Shown: positions 1 to 8,540, counted from the first letter of the stretch. The stretch is 64,000 nucleotides of DNA from an uncultured Dehalococcoidia bacterium (GCA_958295765.1 CATQHB010000002.1:1376091-1440090), one strand, 5' to 3'. The notes: generated by a model from the sequence alone, not told the origin. A program made the numbers and translations.

Positions 1-485
1 ACGTAGCCGCCCTGCCAGGCGTCGTGGATGCTGGCGTCCACGTTGGGGTTGTAGGGCGGGTTCCACATATAGTGCTGCAAGAACCAGAGCAGGGGATTGC
101 AAAGCACATTATAATACTTGTGATAGACCCGCCGGGGAGTAACCACGTAGCGCAGGTTTATCTTGTGGCCGGGCAGGGGAGAGGGGTAATAGGAACCCAG
201 GGCGCCGCCGGAAATCAGGCGGTCGCCTTCCCCCATGGCGCTGGCAATCCAAGTGAACTGGGCGGTCTGCGCCAGGGAGTTGAGGGCGGTTACGATGCCG
301 CCGCCGCCCCGCCGGGCCTCGGCCCGTCCGTCCGGGGTAACGTGATGTTCCACCGGCCCCCGGTTGCTGGACAGGATGAGCGACCGCTGGGCCAGCAGGT
401 TCTCGCATAGTTTATTAAGGTCAGCCATCGCCGGCGCCGCCGCTGCGACCTCCTCCATTCCTTGACCCCTCCCCGCAATCGCCAT
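1..485 (-). CDS. Trehalose-6-phosphate synthase-like glycosyltransferase (GT20), N-terminal part
   Basis: This is the first 161 codons of a minus-strand gene that leaves the window at position 1. The predicted protein contains LILSSNRGPVEHH, RRGGGGIVTALNSL and WIASAMGEGDR, which match the N-terminal sugar-nucleotide-binding region of alpha,alpha-trehalose-phosphate synthases (OtsA, GT20). That family joins a nucleoside-diphosphate glucose to glucose-6-phosphate to make trehalose-6-phosphate, usually for osmoprotection. The ATG at 485 is chosen because AAGGAGAA lies just upstream; in-frame ATGs further in are alternatives. The catalytic C-terminal half is not visible, so the substrate and any fused phosphatase domain cannot be judged. 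Confidence 0.75.
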   Translation of the reverse strand, partial: MAIAGRGQGMEEVAAAAPAMADLNKLCENLLAQRSLILSSNRGPVEHHVTPDGRAEARRGGGGIVTALNSLAQTAQFTWIASAMGEGDRLISGGALGSYYPSPLPGHKINLRYVVTPRRVYHKYYNVLCNPLLWFLQHYMWNPPYNPNVDASIHDAWQGGY

Positions 486-617
486 CCGTGTTCTCCTTTT
501 AAGGCCAACCACGAAACGCCGCCCTGGGGCCGCTTTTCGTTGCATGAGAGCAGAGGCTGCTGGCTATAATTCAGATTAGGATAAGGTATAAGCCTTGTCA
601 AGCAAGCCGGCGGGTAA

Positions 618-834
618 GTATTCTCAACCGGTGTTGGGGTTCCATGCCCGGCCCGGATCCAGTGAATTGCCGGGGCGGATTTATAACCCGCCCGGCCCGC
701 AGCGGCAGAACCATTCGGGTAACGGAGTCATCGTATCCGACCCATCCTTGCACCGGAACTTGGGCGGGTTATAAACCCGCCCCTACCGGCCGTTGGAGTT
801 TTCCGACCAGAACGCCAACCGGTGTTGAGAATAC
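618..834. repeat. Family C palindromic repeat, copy 1
   Basis: The gap between the GT20 gene and the amidase holds no gene. It carries a repeat with outer ends GTATTCTCAAC (618-628) and GTTGAGAATAC (824-834), an exact 11-bp inverted pair. Inside lie two inward-facing copies of the GGGCGG.TTTATAACCCGCCC palindrome near 675-695 and 761-786. Related copies occur at six other places in the window, always between genes. Confidence 0.8.
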
Positions 835-860
835 CGGCGGGTAGGCGCCGGGCAAACCCC

Positions 861-2273
861 TTAAATCGGCGGCCGGCGGCGATGCCAGTCGGTAGCCTGC
901 TCGTAGGCATAAGCCGCCCGCAGCACGGTGGCTTCGTCAAAGGGTTTTCCCGCCAGTTGCAGGCCAATGGGCATCCCGGATTCGGAAAAGCCGCAGGGCA
1001 GGGAAATGGCCGGGGTTCCGCTGATGTTATAGGGGCGGGTGTATTGGGTCAGCGCCCCGGTAACGCCTACCGTCCGGTCGCCAATGGTTACTTCCGAGGC
1101 CAGGATCGGCGGGGCGGTAACCGGCTCGGTGGGGCCGGCCAGCAGGTCAACTTCCTGGAAAAGGCGGGCCATTTCCTGGTTGAACTTCGACCGGGCCTGC
1201 TGTGCCTTCAGGTAATCGGCGGCGGTAACAAAGAGACCGGCTTCCAGGCGCAGGCGGACGGAGGGAGTAAGTTTGTCGCCGTCCCGGGCCAGCAGTTCCC
1301 GATGGTAGGCGGCGGCCTCGGCCATCAGGATGGCGCCGGAAATGGCCTGGGAATCCCGGAACATCGGCAGCGAAACCTCGGTTACCGTCGCGCCCAGCCC
1401 TTCCAGTTGGGACACCGCCGCCGCCACGGCCGCCGCCACCTCCGCGTCCAGGGGAGCGTCAAAGTATTCCCGGGGCAGGCCGATGCGGAGGCCTTGAACC
1501 GACCCGGTAAGGGCGGCGGTATAGTCGGGTATCTCCCGGCCGGCCGAGGCCACGTCCTTGGGGTCATAGCCGGCAATGGCGTTCAGGGTCAAGGCGGCAT
1601 CCTCCACCGTGCGAACCATAGGGCCGGGATGGTCCAGGCACCAGGAAAGGGGCGTTAAGCCGGCCCGGCTGACCAGCCCGTAGGTAGGCTTGAGGCCGAC
1701 GATGCCGCACAGGGCGGCCGGTATCCGAACCGAACCGCCGGTGTCGCTGCCCATCGTGATGGTGCATTGCCCGGCCGCCGCCGCCGAACCGGAGCCGCCG
1801 CTGGAACCGCCGGTAACCAGGTCGGGATTCCAGGGGTTGTGCATGTGCCCGTAATCGAAGTTCTCCCCGGTGGGGCCATAGGCGAACTGGTGCATATTCA
1901 GCTTGCCCAGCAGGATTGCCCCGGCCTGCTGGAACCGGGCGGCCACGGTACAATCCTCTTTCGGGATAAAGTTGTCAAATACCCGGGAGCCGGAGGTAGT
2001 GCGTACCCCGGCGGTATTGAACAGGTCTTTCAGCCCGACAGGAATCCCGTGCAGCGGCCCCCGGTAGTTGCCGGCCTGGATTTGGGCCTCGGCGCGGCGG
2101 GCCACTGCCCGGGCCGGCTCCGGCAGCAGGGTAATAAAGGAATTGAGCGTTGGCTCGGTAGCCTCGATACGGGCCAGGTGAGCGTCAATTACCTCCACCG
2201 GCGAAACTTCCTTATCGCGGATAAGCCGGGAAAGCTCCCCGGCGCTCAAGTAACACAACTCTAGCGCGTCCAT
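861..2273 (-). CDS. Amidase signature family protein (GatA/AtzE-like)
   Basis: A 470-residue serine amidase of the amidase-signature family, which hydrolyses amides or transfers ammonia. The Lys-cisSer-Ser triad is visible as K82 (in GLKDLF), S157 (in GGSSGGS) and S181 (in GSDTGGSVR), with the 75- and 24-residue spacings standard for the family. The start at 2273 follows GGAGGACGG; the frame is open 27 codons further upstream, but that stretch overlaps the preceding gene. It lies 10 bp downstream of a small GatC/AtzG-like gene, so the pair probably forms a heterodimer. It could be GatA of the Asp/Glu-tRNA amidotransferase or a small-molecule amidase such as AtzE; no gatB is in the window, so no symbol is given. 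Confidence 0.88.
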   Translation of the reverse strand: MDALELCYLSAGELSRLIRDKEVSPVEVIDAHLARIEATEPTLNSFITLLPEPARAVARRAEAQIQAGNYRGPLHGIPVGLKDLFNTAGVRTTSGSRVFDNFIPKEDCTVAARFQQAGAILLGKLNMHQFAYGPTGENFDYGHMHNPWNPDLVTGGSSGGSGSAAAAGQCTITMGSDTGGSVRIPAALCGIVGLKPTYGLVSRAGLTPLSWCLDHPGPMVRTVEDAALTLNAIAGYDPKDVASAGREIPDYTAALTGSVQGLRIGLPREYFDAPLDAEVAAAVAAAVSQLEGLGATVTEVSLPMFRDSQAISGAILMAEAAAYHRELLARDGDKLTPSVRLRLEAGLFVTAADYLKAQQARSKFNQEMARLFQEVDLLAGPTEPVTAPPILASEVTIGDRTVGVTGALTQYTRPYNISGTPAISLPCGFSESGMPIGLQLAGKPFDEATVLRAAYAYEQATDWHRRRPPI

Positions 2274-2283
2274 CCGTCCTCCC

Positions 2284-2496
2284 TCATTCCTGAAACGCCT
2301 GAAATTGTTGAGCCGGGTTGAAGGCCAAGTCCGGCTCGGCGCCGGCAACGTCAATTTCGGCTAGACCCTCAATTCCGGCCAGGGCAACCTGCACGTAGGA
2401 AAACAGTTCGTCCAGGTGAGGGTCGTTCAGGTCCAGGCCCGCGGCCCCGGCCAGGTAGTCAAAGTTTTCCCGGGTCAAGGGATTTTCCCCCGGCAT
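2284..2496 (-). CDS. Small GatC/AtzG-like amidase partner subunit
   Basis: A 70-residue acidic, helical protein (LAGAAGLDLNDPHLDELFSYV near the N-terminus) directly upstream of the amidase in the same direction. Size, helical character and position match GatC or AtzG-type (DUF4089-like) small subunits, which wrap around and stabilise the amidase subunit. The ATG at 2496 has AGAGGTG at suitable spacing. A GTG three codons earlier at 2505 is possible but would overlap that ribosome site. The family call rests mainly on context and size, because these small subunits are poorly conserved. Confidence 0.6.
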   Translation of the reverse strand: MPGENPLTRENFDYLAGAAGLDLNDPHLDELFSYVQVALAGIEGLAEIDVAGAEPDLAFNPAQQFQAFQE

Positions 2497-2594
2497 CGCC
2501 GTCACCTCTCAATGCTTGATAGTTAATAGTTAGTGGTCTGTTCGTTGGCTATTATCAACGGTTCGGGCGTGTCTGGCAAATTACTGCGCGGCTC

Positions 2595-2783
2595 AGGGCA
2601 ATTGCGTCTTAACAGGGCAACCCAAACTACCGCAACCCAGGCAACCGTCGGCAACCCAAGCCACCGTCGTTCCGGCGAAAGCCGGAATCCAGAATTCTCG
2701 GTAGCCGACACACTCTTTTCCGGGGGATTTCCTGGATTCCGGCTTTCGCCGGAACGACGGTTGTTTATGTTGGCGATTGCCCT
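2595..2783. repeat. Family A miniature element, copy 1
   Basis: Outer ends AGGGCAATTGC (2595) and GCGATTGCCCT (ending 2783) form an inverted pair with one mismatch. Inside is a palindrome at 2664-2760 that starts CCGTCGTTCCGGCG and ends with its complement. Between the left end and the palindrome lie degenerate AACCCAAGCAACCG units like those amplified in copy 4. No open frame with coding character is present in 2506-2917. Confidence 0.85.
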
Positions 2784-2794
2784 GTCCTGCCCAT

Positions 2795-2838
2795 ACCGCT
2801 CACCATGAGCAGATTTTGTTGCTGGCGCAGACTTTGCG
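2795..2838. repeat. Family B repeat, fragment
   Basis: The half sequence ACCGCTCACCATGAGCAGATTTTG is followed by CAGACTTTGCG, the right half and right end of the family B element described at 6510-6763. It sits 12 bp from family A copy 1. Confidence 0.7.
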
Positions 2839-2885
2839 CCGGCCCTCTGCCTACGCGGTGTCTCTGTGTAAAAACCCCTCAACAC

Positions 2886-2894
2886 TGATATACT
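2886..2894 (+). promoter_or_regulatory. Possible extended -10 promoter of the CPBP protease gene
   Basis: TGATATACT has an extended -10 (TG plus one base before TATACT), 23 bp upstream of the GTG start at 2918. No good -35 lies 17 bp upstream, so the assignment is weak. Confidence 0.35.
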
Positions 2895-2917
2895 TTCCCG
2901 GCCACTAGCTGGAGTCT

Positions 2918-3739
2918 GTGTTCGGAGACCGGCCTTTGTTCTGCCCCAATTGCAACCACCCCGCCGATGATTTCAATGACTTCTGCGCCTTTTGCGGGAT
3001 CCGGTTACACGGGGCGTTCCGGCAAGAGGAGGCCGGGCCGCCGGCCGGGTATGGGCCGGCCATGGCGCCCTGGCGGGGCGGTCAGGTAGGGATAGCCATT
3101 TTCCTGGTGGGGATGGCCTTTCTGCTGATTAGCGCGTCCACCCTGTTGCTGGAGCCGTTGCCGAATGGCATGGCCTGGGGCGCCTGGATTGGCAGCCATG
3201 CCATCGGCGTAGTAATCCTGGCCTCAGTCTGGCTGCTGGGGCAGGATAAAGGGCGGTTTAACCTGGCCGCGCTGGGCTTGGTGCAGCCGCGCCTTTCCTG
3301 GCCCCGTTGCGGACTGCTGATTTTGCTCACCCTGGGCGTCAGTATTGGAGCGACTGCCCTCTACGCCTGGCTGGTCAGACCATTGGGGGTGGAGTTGCTG
3401 TTGCCCCCTGAAGTGCCCGGGGCAGTGGCCTTTCCCGGCATCGCCGCGCTGCTGACCTTTGAGGCCCTGGCCGGGTGGACTCCCTTTACCGAGGAAATTT
3501 TCTTCCGGGGGTTTATCCTGACCGGTTTGATTCCGCGTTGGGGTCTGTGGCGGGCGTCCGTAGGCAGCGCCTTGATTTTCGCCGCCTTTCACCTATATCC
3601 GGGAGTGCTGATTCCCATTTTTTTCACCGGCCTGCTGCTGGCCGGGCTGTATCGGGTTACCGGCTCCTTGTGGCCCGCTATTTTGGCCCACGCCGGGCAG
3701 AACGCAATAGCGTTGGTGGCTATCATTTACACGGGCTAG
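2918..3739 (+). CDS. Zinc-ribbon CPBP-family intramembrane metalloprotease
   Basis: A 273-residue membrane protein. Residues 9-26 hold a CxxC...CxxC zinc ribbon (C9, C12, C23, C26). A hydrophobic core follows with about six membrane segments. The CPBP (CAAX protease/Abi, PF02517) motifs are visible: E192-E193 with R198 in EEIFFRG, H225 in FAAFHLYPG and a second conserved His in ILAHAGQN. These residues form the glutamate/histidine active site of Rce1-like proteases. The GTG start at 2918 has GGAG close upstream. In bacteria such proteins serve in peptide maturation or immunity; nothing nearby identifies the substrate. Confidence 0.85.
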   Translation: MFGDRPLFCPNCNHPADDFNDFCAFCGIRLHGAFRQEEAGPPAGYGPAMAPWRGGQVGIAIFLVGMAFLLISASTLLLEPLPNGMAWGAWIGSHAIGVVILASVWLLGQDKGRFNLAALGLVQPRLSWPRCGLLILLTLGVSIGATALYAWLVRPLGVELLLPPEVPGAVAFPGIAALLTFEALAGWTPFTEEIFFRGFILTGLIPRWGLWRASVGSALIFAAFHLYPGVLIPIFFTGLLLAGLYRVTGSLWPAILAHAGQNAIALVAIIYTG

Positions 3740-3744
3740 ACAAC

Positions 3745-3769
3745 TATCCTTCGACAAGCTCAGGATGAG
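3745..3769. repeat. Family B half-repeat
   Basis: TATCCTTCGACAAGCTCAGGATGAG is a single arm of the family B palindrome just downstream of the CPBP gene. It is bracketed by a short partial duplication of that gene's 3' end (compare 3715-3744 with 3780-3838). Confidence 0.6.
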
Positions 3770-3949
3770 TGGGGCAGCGGTGGTGGCTATCGTTTGCGGG
3801 GCAGCTTTGGCAGCTATCACTTGCGGGGACTAGACAACCGGGAATGGGTAAGCTAGAGTTTCCACAAGGCCAATCCGCAGAATCAATATCAATAAGGTTG
3901 CCGGAAGGGGCCACCGCGTTTTGGGAAAAGTCTTTTGGGGCCGGATGGG

Positions 3950-4771
3950 ATGAGCAAAGACCGCATAAAAGAGAAATTCAACGCCATCCGTCAGGAAGGG
4001 CGTCCCGGTCTGATTGTTTATCTGACTACCGGCTGCCCGGACTTGGAGGCGACTTTAGAGTTGATTCCGGCTTTGGCGGCGGCCGGCGCTGACGCCATTG
4101 AGCTTTCCATTCCCTTCAGCGACCCTCTGGCCGACGGGCCGGTCATCCAGGAATCCACCTTTCACGCCCTGGCCCAGGGGGTTACTCCTGATGACTGCCT
4201 GGACTTGGTGGCCCAGGTGCGGGGGGAAGTGCCGGATACGCCGTTGATTCTGATGACCTATTACAACCCGATTTTGAGCTACGGGCTGGAGCGGTTCGCG
4301 CAGCGGGTGGCCGAGTGCGGGGTGGACGGAATTATTCCGGTGGACGTGCCGGGCGAGGAGGCCGAACCGCTGTTTAACCAGTGCGCCCCCCGCAATGTTC
4401 ACCTGGTGCCCTTGCTGGCGCCCACCAGCAACGAGGACAACATCCGCGCGGCGGTGGCGTTAAGCTCCGGGTTTATCTATTGTGTCAGCTTGACCGGAAC
4501 TACCGGGGCGCAGAACCAGCTTTCCCAACGGGGGCTGGAGTGGCTTAACCGGGTCAGCGCGCACACCGCCCTGCCCCTGGCCGTTGGTTTCGGCATCTCC
4601 CGGCGGGAACACGTGGAAACGGTGGGCCGGTACGCCCAGGCGGCGGCAGTGGGTACGGCCCTGATTCGCACCGTGCTGGACTCCCCCCGGGACCAGGTGG
4701 TAGCCCAGGCCAGCAAGCTGGTCGCGGAACTGGCCGGCCAACCCTGGCCGGCGTCAGGAGGGACTCTTTGA
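3950..4771 (+). CDS. trpA: Tryptophan synthase alpha subunit
   Basis: TrpA cleaves indole-3-glycerol phosphate to indole and glyceraldehyde-3-phosphate and channels indole to TrpB. The 273-residue TIM barrel shows the catalytic Glu (E51 in AIELSIPFSDP) and Asp (D62 in PLADGP) 11 residues apart, as in known TrpA, and a C-terminal phosphate-binding region (GFGISRREHV, AAAVGTALI). The ATG at 3950 gives MSKDRIKEKF. A TTG at 3935 would add five residues and cannot be excluded. The stop overlaps the next start (TGATG), so it is co-transcribed with a chorismate mutase. No trpB lies in the window. Confidence 0.95.
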   Translation: MSKDRIKEKFNAIRQEGRPGLIVYLTTGCPDLEATLELIPALAAAGADAIELSIPFSDPLADGPVIQESTFHALAQGVTPDDCLDLVAQVRGEVPDTPLILMTYYNPILSYGLERFAQRVAECGVDGIIPVDVPGEEAEPLFNQCAPRNVHLVPLLAPTSNEDNIRAAVALSSGFIYCVSLTGTTGAQNQLSQRGLEWLNRVSAHTALPLAVGFGISRREHVETVGRYAQAAAVGTALIRTVLDSPRDQVVAQASKLVAELAGQPWPASGGTL

Positions 4772-5142
4772 TGACAGTTTGCCGCGGACTCCGGGGCGCA
4801 ACCACCGCCGACCACAATTCCGCCGAGGCCATCTACTCCGCCACCAGGGAAATGCTGACCAGCCTTATTGAGGCCAACGGCATAGCGGAACGGGACGTAG
4901 CTATGGCCTATTTCACCGTTACCCCCGACTTGAACGCCGCTTTTCCGGCCGCCGCGGCCCGCCAGTTGGGTTGGAACAGCACCGCGTTGATGTGCGCCAC
5001 CGAGATACCCGTCCCCGACTCCTTGCCGAGTTGCGTTCGCGTCCTTATACTGGTCAACACGGATAAAGAACCCCACGAGTTGCAGAATGTCTATCTCAAG
5101 GGTACGGAAGTCCTGCGACTTCAAGGAATAGAGACCTCATAA
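4771..5142 (+). CDS. aroH: Chorismate mutase, AroH type
   Basis: A 123-residue monofunctional chorismate mutase of the trimeric AroH fold, converting chorismate to prephenate for Phe and Tyr synthesis. Visible active-site elements are the N-terminal Arg in CRGLRGATT, the Glu in MCATEIPVP and the Arg in SCVRVLIL. The C-terminal NVYLKGTEVLR strand is typical. Start ATG 4771 overlaps the trpA stop, with AGGAGG upstream; a TTG at 4768 is in the same frame. Pairing with trpA and the downstream DAHP synthase makes an aromatic amino acid cluster. A hairpin terminator follows. Confidence 0.92.
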   Translation: MTVCRGLRGATTADHNSAEAIYSATREMLTSLIEANGIAERDVAMAYFTVTPDLNAAFPAAAARQLGWNSTALMCATEIPVPDSLPSCVRVLILVNTDKEPHELQNVYLKGTEVLRLQGIETS

Positions 5143-5205
5143 TGCTGACTCCGGCGATGGAATCGGTTAAAACTGCATCCAGCCCCCTGGCGCGCCGCTT
5201 TTATT

Positions 5206-5231
5206 ACGGCCCCTGGGCCGTTTGTCTTTTT
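5206..5231 (+). terminator. Intrinsic terminator after trpA-aroH
   Basis: ACGGCCC-CT-GGGCCGT (5206-5221) forms a 7-bp stem and is followed by TTGTCTTTTT. It separates trpA-aroH from aroF. Confidence 0.8.
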
Positions 5232-5353
5232 CATATCCAGTATTTTTCCGGCTATGCCGCCCCGCTATAGCTGCGGGTTAGCGGCCTAGTCGATTTCCCC
5301 GACCGGCAACTTAAACTAAGGGATGAATCCCGAATCGAGAAGGTGACGAAAAG

Positions 5354-6382
5354 ATGATTGTGGTAATGTCCAAAGACAGCACTCCGGAACAACTGGCGGT
5401 GGTGGAGTCCCGCATTGAGAACCGCCCCGGGCTTTCTCCCCAGGTGTTCCAGGGCATCGAGCGCGTAGTGGTCGGAGTCCTCGGCTCCATCCCGCCGGAT
5501 CTCGGCGACGAAATGGCGCTCCTGCCGGGCGTGATGGAAGTGGTCCGCATTTCCAAGCCCTACAAGATGGCGAGCCGGGAGTTCCACCCGGACAACTCCA
5601 TAGTAATGATTGGCGACGTGGCGGTCGGCGGCCCGGACCCGGTGGTAATGGCCGGCCCCTGCTCCGTAGAGGATGAGGAGCAGATGGTCAGCACCGCCCA
5701 AGCGGTCAAAGCCTCCGGCGCCAAGGTGCTGCGGGGCGGCGCCTTCAAGCCCCGCACCTCGCCCTACAGCTTCCGGGGCATGGGGCTGGACGGCCTGAAA
5801 CTACTCAACCTTGCCAAGCAGGAAACCGGGCTGCCCATCATTACCGAGGTGATGACCCCCGGCGACGTGGACACGGTGGCCCGGTATAGCGACGTATTGC
5901 AGGTTGGCGCCCGCAATATGCAGAATTACAACCTGCTGGACGCGGTAGGGGAGACCCGGATGCCGGTGATGGTAAAGCGGGGCCTGGCCGCCTCCTACGA
6001 GGAATGGCTGCTGGCGGCGGAGTACGTAATGGCCGGCGGCAACACCAACGTCATCCTCTGCGAGCGGGGCATCCGCTCCTTCGAGAGCTTCACCCGTTTC
6101 ACGATGGACGTGGCGGCGATTCCGGTAATCAAGCGGCTCAGCCACCTGCCCATCGTCGGCGACCCCAGCCACAGCACCGGCCATTGGTATCTGGTAACGC
6201 CGGTGGCCCTGTCGGCCATTGCGGCCGGCGCCCACGGCCTGCTGATTGAGGTTCACCCCAACCCGGACCTGGCAAAGTGCGACGGCCCCCAGTCCCTGAC
6301 CTTTGAGAACTTCGACCTCCTGATGAACCAGGTACGGGCCGTCAACAGTTCCCTGTCCAGCGTTCCGGTAGCCGCTTCCTAG
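5354..6382 (+). CDS. aroF: 3-deoxy-7-phosphoheptulonate (DAHP) synthase, type I-beta
   Basis: This enzyme condenses phosphoenolpyruvate with erythrose-4-phosphate in the first step of the shikimate pathway. The 342-residue protein has an N-terminal ferredoxin-like regulatory domain (about 1-70, MIVVMSKDSTPEQ...), as in Thermotoga-type enzymes where it mediates Phe/Tyr feedback. The catalytic barrel shows MAGPCSVED, LRGGAFKPRTSPYSF, GARNMQN, the KRG loop and VGDPSHSTGH, with metal- and PEP-binding residues intact. AGAAGGTGA lies upstream of ATG 5354. It follows trpA-aroH after a terminator, so it is probably transcribed separately. Confidence 0.95.
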   Translation: MIVVMSKDSTPEQLAVVESRIENRPGLSPQVFQGIERVVVGVLGSIPPDLGDEMALLPGVMEVVRISKPYKMASREFHPDNSIVMIGDVAVGGPDPVVMAGPCSVEDEEQMVSTAQAVKASGAKVLRGGAFKPRTSPYSFRGMGLDGLKLLNLAKQETGLPIITEVMTPGDVDTVARYSDVLQVGARNMQNYNLLDAVGETRMPVMVKRGLAASYEEWLLAAEYVMAGGNTNVILCERGIRSFESFTRFTMDVAAIPVIKRLSHLPIVGDPSHSTGHWYLVTPVALSAIAAGAHGLLIEVHPNPDLAKCDGPQSLTFENFDLLMNQVRAVNSSLSSVPVAAS

Positions 6383-6509
6383 GGGCTAGTACGCCAAACT
6401 ACCTCCGGCGCGGTCAACGCCCGGTGGGTAGGGTTTTAGAGAAACTTGGTGAGGGTCGGTGTCCACTAGGGATACCGGCCCTTGCCTTTTCTTTGGACTG
6501 GAATAAACA

Positions 6510-6763
6510 CTCCGCTCATCCTGAGCCTGTCGAAGGATACACCGGTGGTTCGACAGGCTCACCATGAGCGGATTTTGCTGCCGGAGAAAATACTCCGCTC
6601 ATCCTGAGCCTGTCGAAGGATAAACCGGTGGTTCGACAAGCTCACCATGAGCGGGTGTTGCTGCCGGAGAAAATACTCCGCTCATCCTGAGCTTGTCGAA
6701 GGATAAACCGGTGGTTCGACAGGCTCACCATGAGCGGATTCTGCTATTGGTATTGACTTTGCA
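6510..6763. repeat. Family B repeat, three tandem units with right end
   Basis: The unit TCCGCTCATCCTGAGC...TGTCGAAGG followed by GGTTCGACAGGCTCACCATGAGCGG starts at 6511, 6594 and 6677, an 83-bp period. The array ends with TTGACTTTGCA (6753-6763), the right terminus seen in other B copies. Together with family A copy 2 it occupies the gene-free gap 6383-7053. Confidence 0.85.
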
Positions 6764-6782
6764 CCGCCCCGGTATATTTGAC

Positions 6783-6918
6783 AAGGCAATAGCATCACAA
6801 ACCCGTCGTTCCGGCGAAAGCCGGAATCCAGGAAATCCTCCCGGGAAAGAACGAGCCGACTACAGAGCGTTCTGGATTCCGGCCGGCGCCGGAACGACGG
6901 TTGCTTGGGTTGCCCTGG
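6783..6918. repeat. Family A miniature element, copy 2 (right end degraded)
   Basis: The left end AAGGCAATAGC is at 6783. The inner palindrome spans 6803-6900 (CCGTCGTTCCGGCG... to ...CGCCGGAACGACGG). The right outer end is not recognisable beyond GGTTGCTTGGGTTGCCCT. It sits 19 bp from the family B array. Confidence 0.8.
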
Positions 6919-7053
6919 CATATTTGACGCTAATTGATTTTGCTGATAATTTAGTTCATAATCTTTAATATACCTGAATATACTGGCAATCTATGAAGCT
7001 GTGGCCCCGGCGCTGAACCGGCCGGCGCCTCGCCTCCCCACCGGGGGTGCAAT

Positions 7054-7635
7054 ATGTTTCCACAAGTAGCCCTGACATCGCTGACCCGGGATGACGTAAC
7101 ACGGCTGGCCGAATGGCTGGGCGACGAAGAGGTAAACGCCTTGTGGTACGGCTTGGGGGAGGACGGGCAGCCCCTGCACATTGGCTACTCACCCCGGCAA
7201 ATCCTGGAAGTTACCGATGGGGAATGGGATGCGGGCCTGGACGAAGAAGACCGCAAGATTTACTCCGTCTATTCCAGCGAAGGGGAGCATATCGGCGAGG
7301 GGCAGTTGGTGATTGAATGGCCCTTGCTGGAAGCCCAGTTGTTCCTGCTCATCGGGCGCAAAGACCTGTGGCACCACCACTACGGCACCGCCGCGCTGGT
7401 GGCCCTGCTGGACGAAGCCTTCAATACCTTCGATTTGCACCGGGTCTGGGTGGACGTGCCGGAGTATAACGAACACGCCCTGCAAGTATCCCGCCACGTC
7501 GGGTTTGTGCTGGAAGGACATTTCCGCAAGACCCATCGCAAGGATGATAACTGGTACGATTCCTTTGCTATGGGTTTGCTGTCGGATGAATACGCCCGCC
7601 GGCGGGCGCGCCTGATGAGCGCCGGAACGCCGTAG
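7054..7635 (+). CDS. GNAT-family N-acetyltransferase (RimJ/RimL-like)
   Basis: A 193-residue acetyltransferase of the GNAT_3 type, which transfers acetyl from acetyl-CoA to an amine such as a protein N-terminus, spermidine or an antibiotic. The C-terminal half carries the acetyl-CoA-binding pattern (LWHHHYGTAALVALLDEAF) and the characteristic RVWVDVPEYNEHALQVSRHVGFVLEGHFRK segment. The ATG at 7054 has only a weak ribosome site (GGGGGTGC). It stands alone between repeats and the next gene, so the substrate cannot be inferred. Confidence 0.85.
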   Translation: MFPQVALTSLTRDDVTRLAEWLGDEEVNALWYGLGEDGQPLHIGYSPRQILEVTDGEWDAGLDEEDRKIYSVYSSEGEHIGEGQLVIEWPLLEAQLFLLIGRKDLWHHHYGTAALVALLDEAFNTFDLHRVWVDVPEYNEHALQVSRHVGFVLEGHFRKTHRKDDNWYDSFAMGLLSDEYARRRARLMSAGTP

Positions 7636-7713
7636 GTCGCGCCCCGACTCCAGCAAAACGCTGAAAGTCCTGAGCGCGCAGCCAAGTCAGCCAGAATCGC
7701 CGAGGATTAGAAA

Positions 7714-8448
7714 ATGCCGGTAATTACGATCAACGGGCCTATCGGAAGCGGTAGCTTTGAAGTCGGCCAGATGGTGGCGGAGCGGTTGGGAATCAACTAC
7801 GTTGACCGGATGGTTTTCGCCGAGGCGGCCCGGCGGATTGGGTCGCCCATGGGCAGCTTGATTGAAAAGGAGCAGCGGGTCGTCCGGTTCCGGGAGCGGC
7901 TGACCCGGTTCTTGCAGACCATGCTGGAACGGTCGGCGATTTCCGGGGTCGGGGGCGAGCCGTACTTTGGTCACGGCACGGAAATGCTGCCGGCCGAGAC
8001 CTATACCGAGCTTATCGGCGATTCGCCGTCGGCGGCGCAGACCGTCAACGATAAGGCGTTTATCGAGGCCACTAGTTCCGTAATCAAGGGCCTGGCCGAC
8101 AACGGGGACGTAGTTATCATCGGCCGGGGGGGAAATATGATCCTGGCCGACTTTCCCGGCGCCCTCCACGTCGGGATGCTGGCCCCCCTGGAATCCCGAA
8201 TTGAAAACATCATGGCCCGGGAGAACTACAGCCGCGCCGAAGCCGCCAAGTTCGTGGCGGAACTGGAAGAGGCGCGCATCGCCTTTTTCCGCAAGTTCTT
8301 TAAAGTCCACCCCAACGACCCGGAACTCTTTCACCTGATCCTTAACGCCGCACGAATCGCGCCGGAGACCGCCGCCACCATGGTAGTCCACGCCGCCGAA
8401 AACCTGACCCACGCCACTGAGGACGCACGGCATAAGACCGGGGTTTAA
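7714..8448 (+). CDS. Cytidylate kinase-like P-loop protein
   Basis: A 244-residue protein of the cytidylate kinase-like family (PF13189 type). A modified P-loop, INGPIGSGSFEVGQMVAERLG, lies at residues 5-25, followed by NYVDRMVFAEAARRIG where canonical Cmk has its lid and substrate region. The central GDVVIIGRGGNMIL and REN.SRAEAA segments are typical. The usual Walker A GxGKS/T lysine is absent (GSGSF), as in many members of this family. True nucleotide kinase activity is therefore uncertain. ATG 7714 is reasonable, though no strong ribosome site is visible. Confidence 0.8.
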   Translation: MPVITINGPIGSGSFEVGQMVAERLGINYVDRMVFAEAARRIGSPMGSLIEKEQRVVRFRERLTRFLQTMLERSAISGVGGEPYFGHGTEMLPAETYTELIGDSPSAAQTVNDKAFIEATSSVIKGLADNGDVVIIGRGGNMILADFPGALHVGMLAPLESRIENIMARENYSRAEAAKFVAELEEARIAFFRKFFKVHPNDPELFHLILNAARIAPETAATMVVHAAENLTHATEDARHKTGV

Positions 8449-8474
8449 GCAGGGAAAGTCGGGACGCATCCTCT

Positions 8475-8540
8475 CTCCGCTCATGGTGAGCTTGTCGAAC
8501 CATCCCCATCCCACCCTTCGACCGGCTCAGGGTGAGCGGA
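8475..8540. repeat. Family B repeat, copy 4
   Basis: TCCGCTCATGGTGAGCTTGTCGAACC and CTTCGACCGGCTCAGGGTGAGCGGA face each other around a short centre. The arms are swapped compared with the array at 6510. It lies between the kinase-like gene and the rhomboid gene. Confidence 0.75.
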
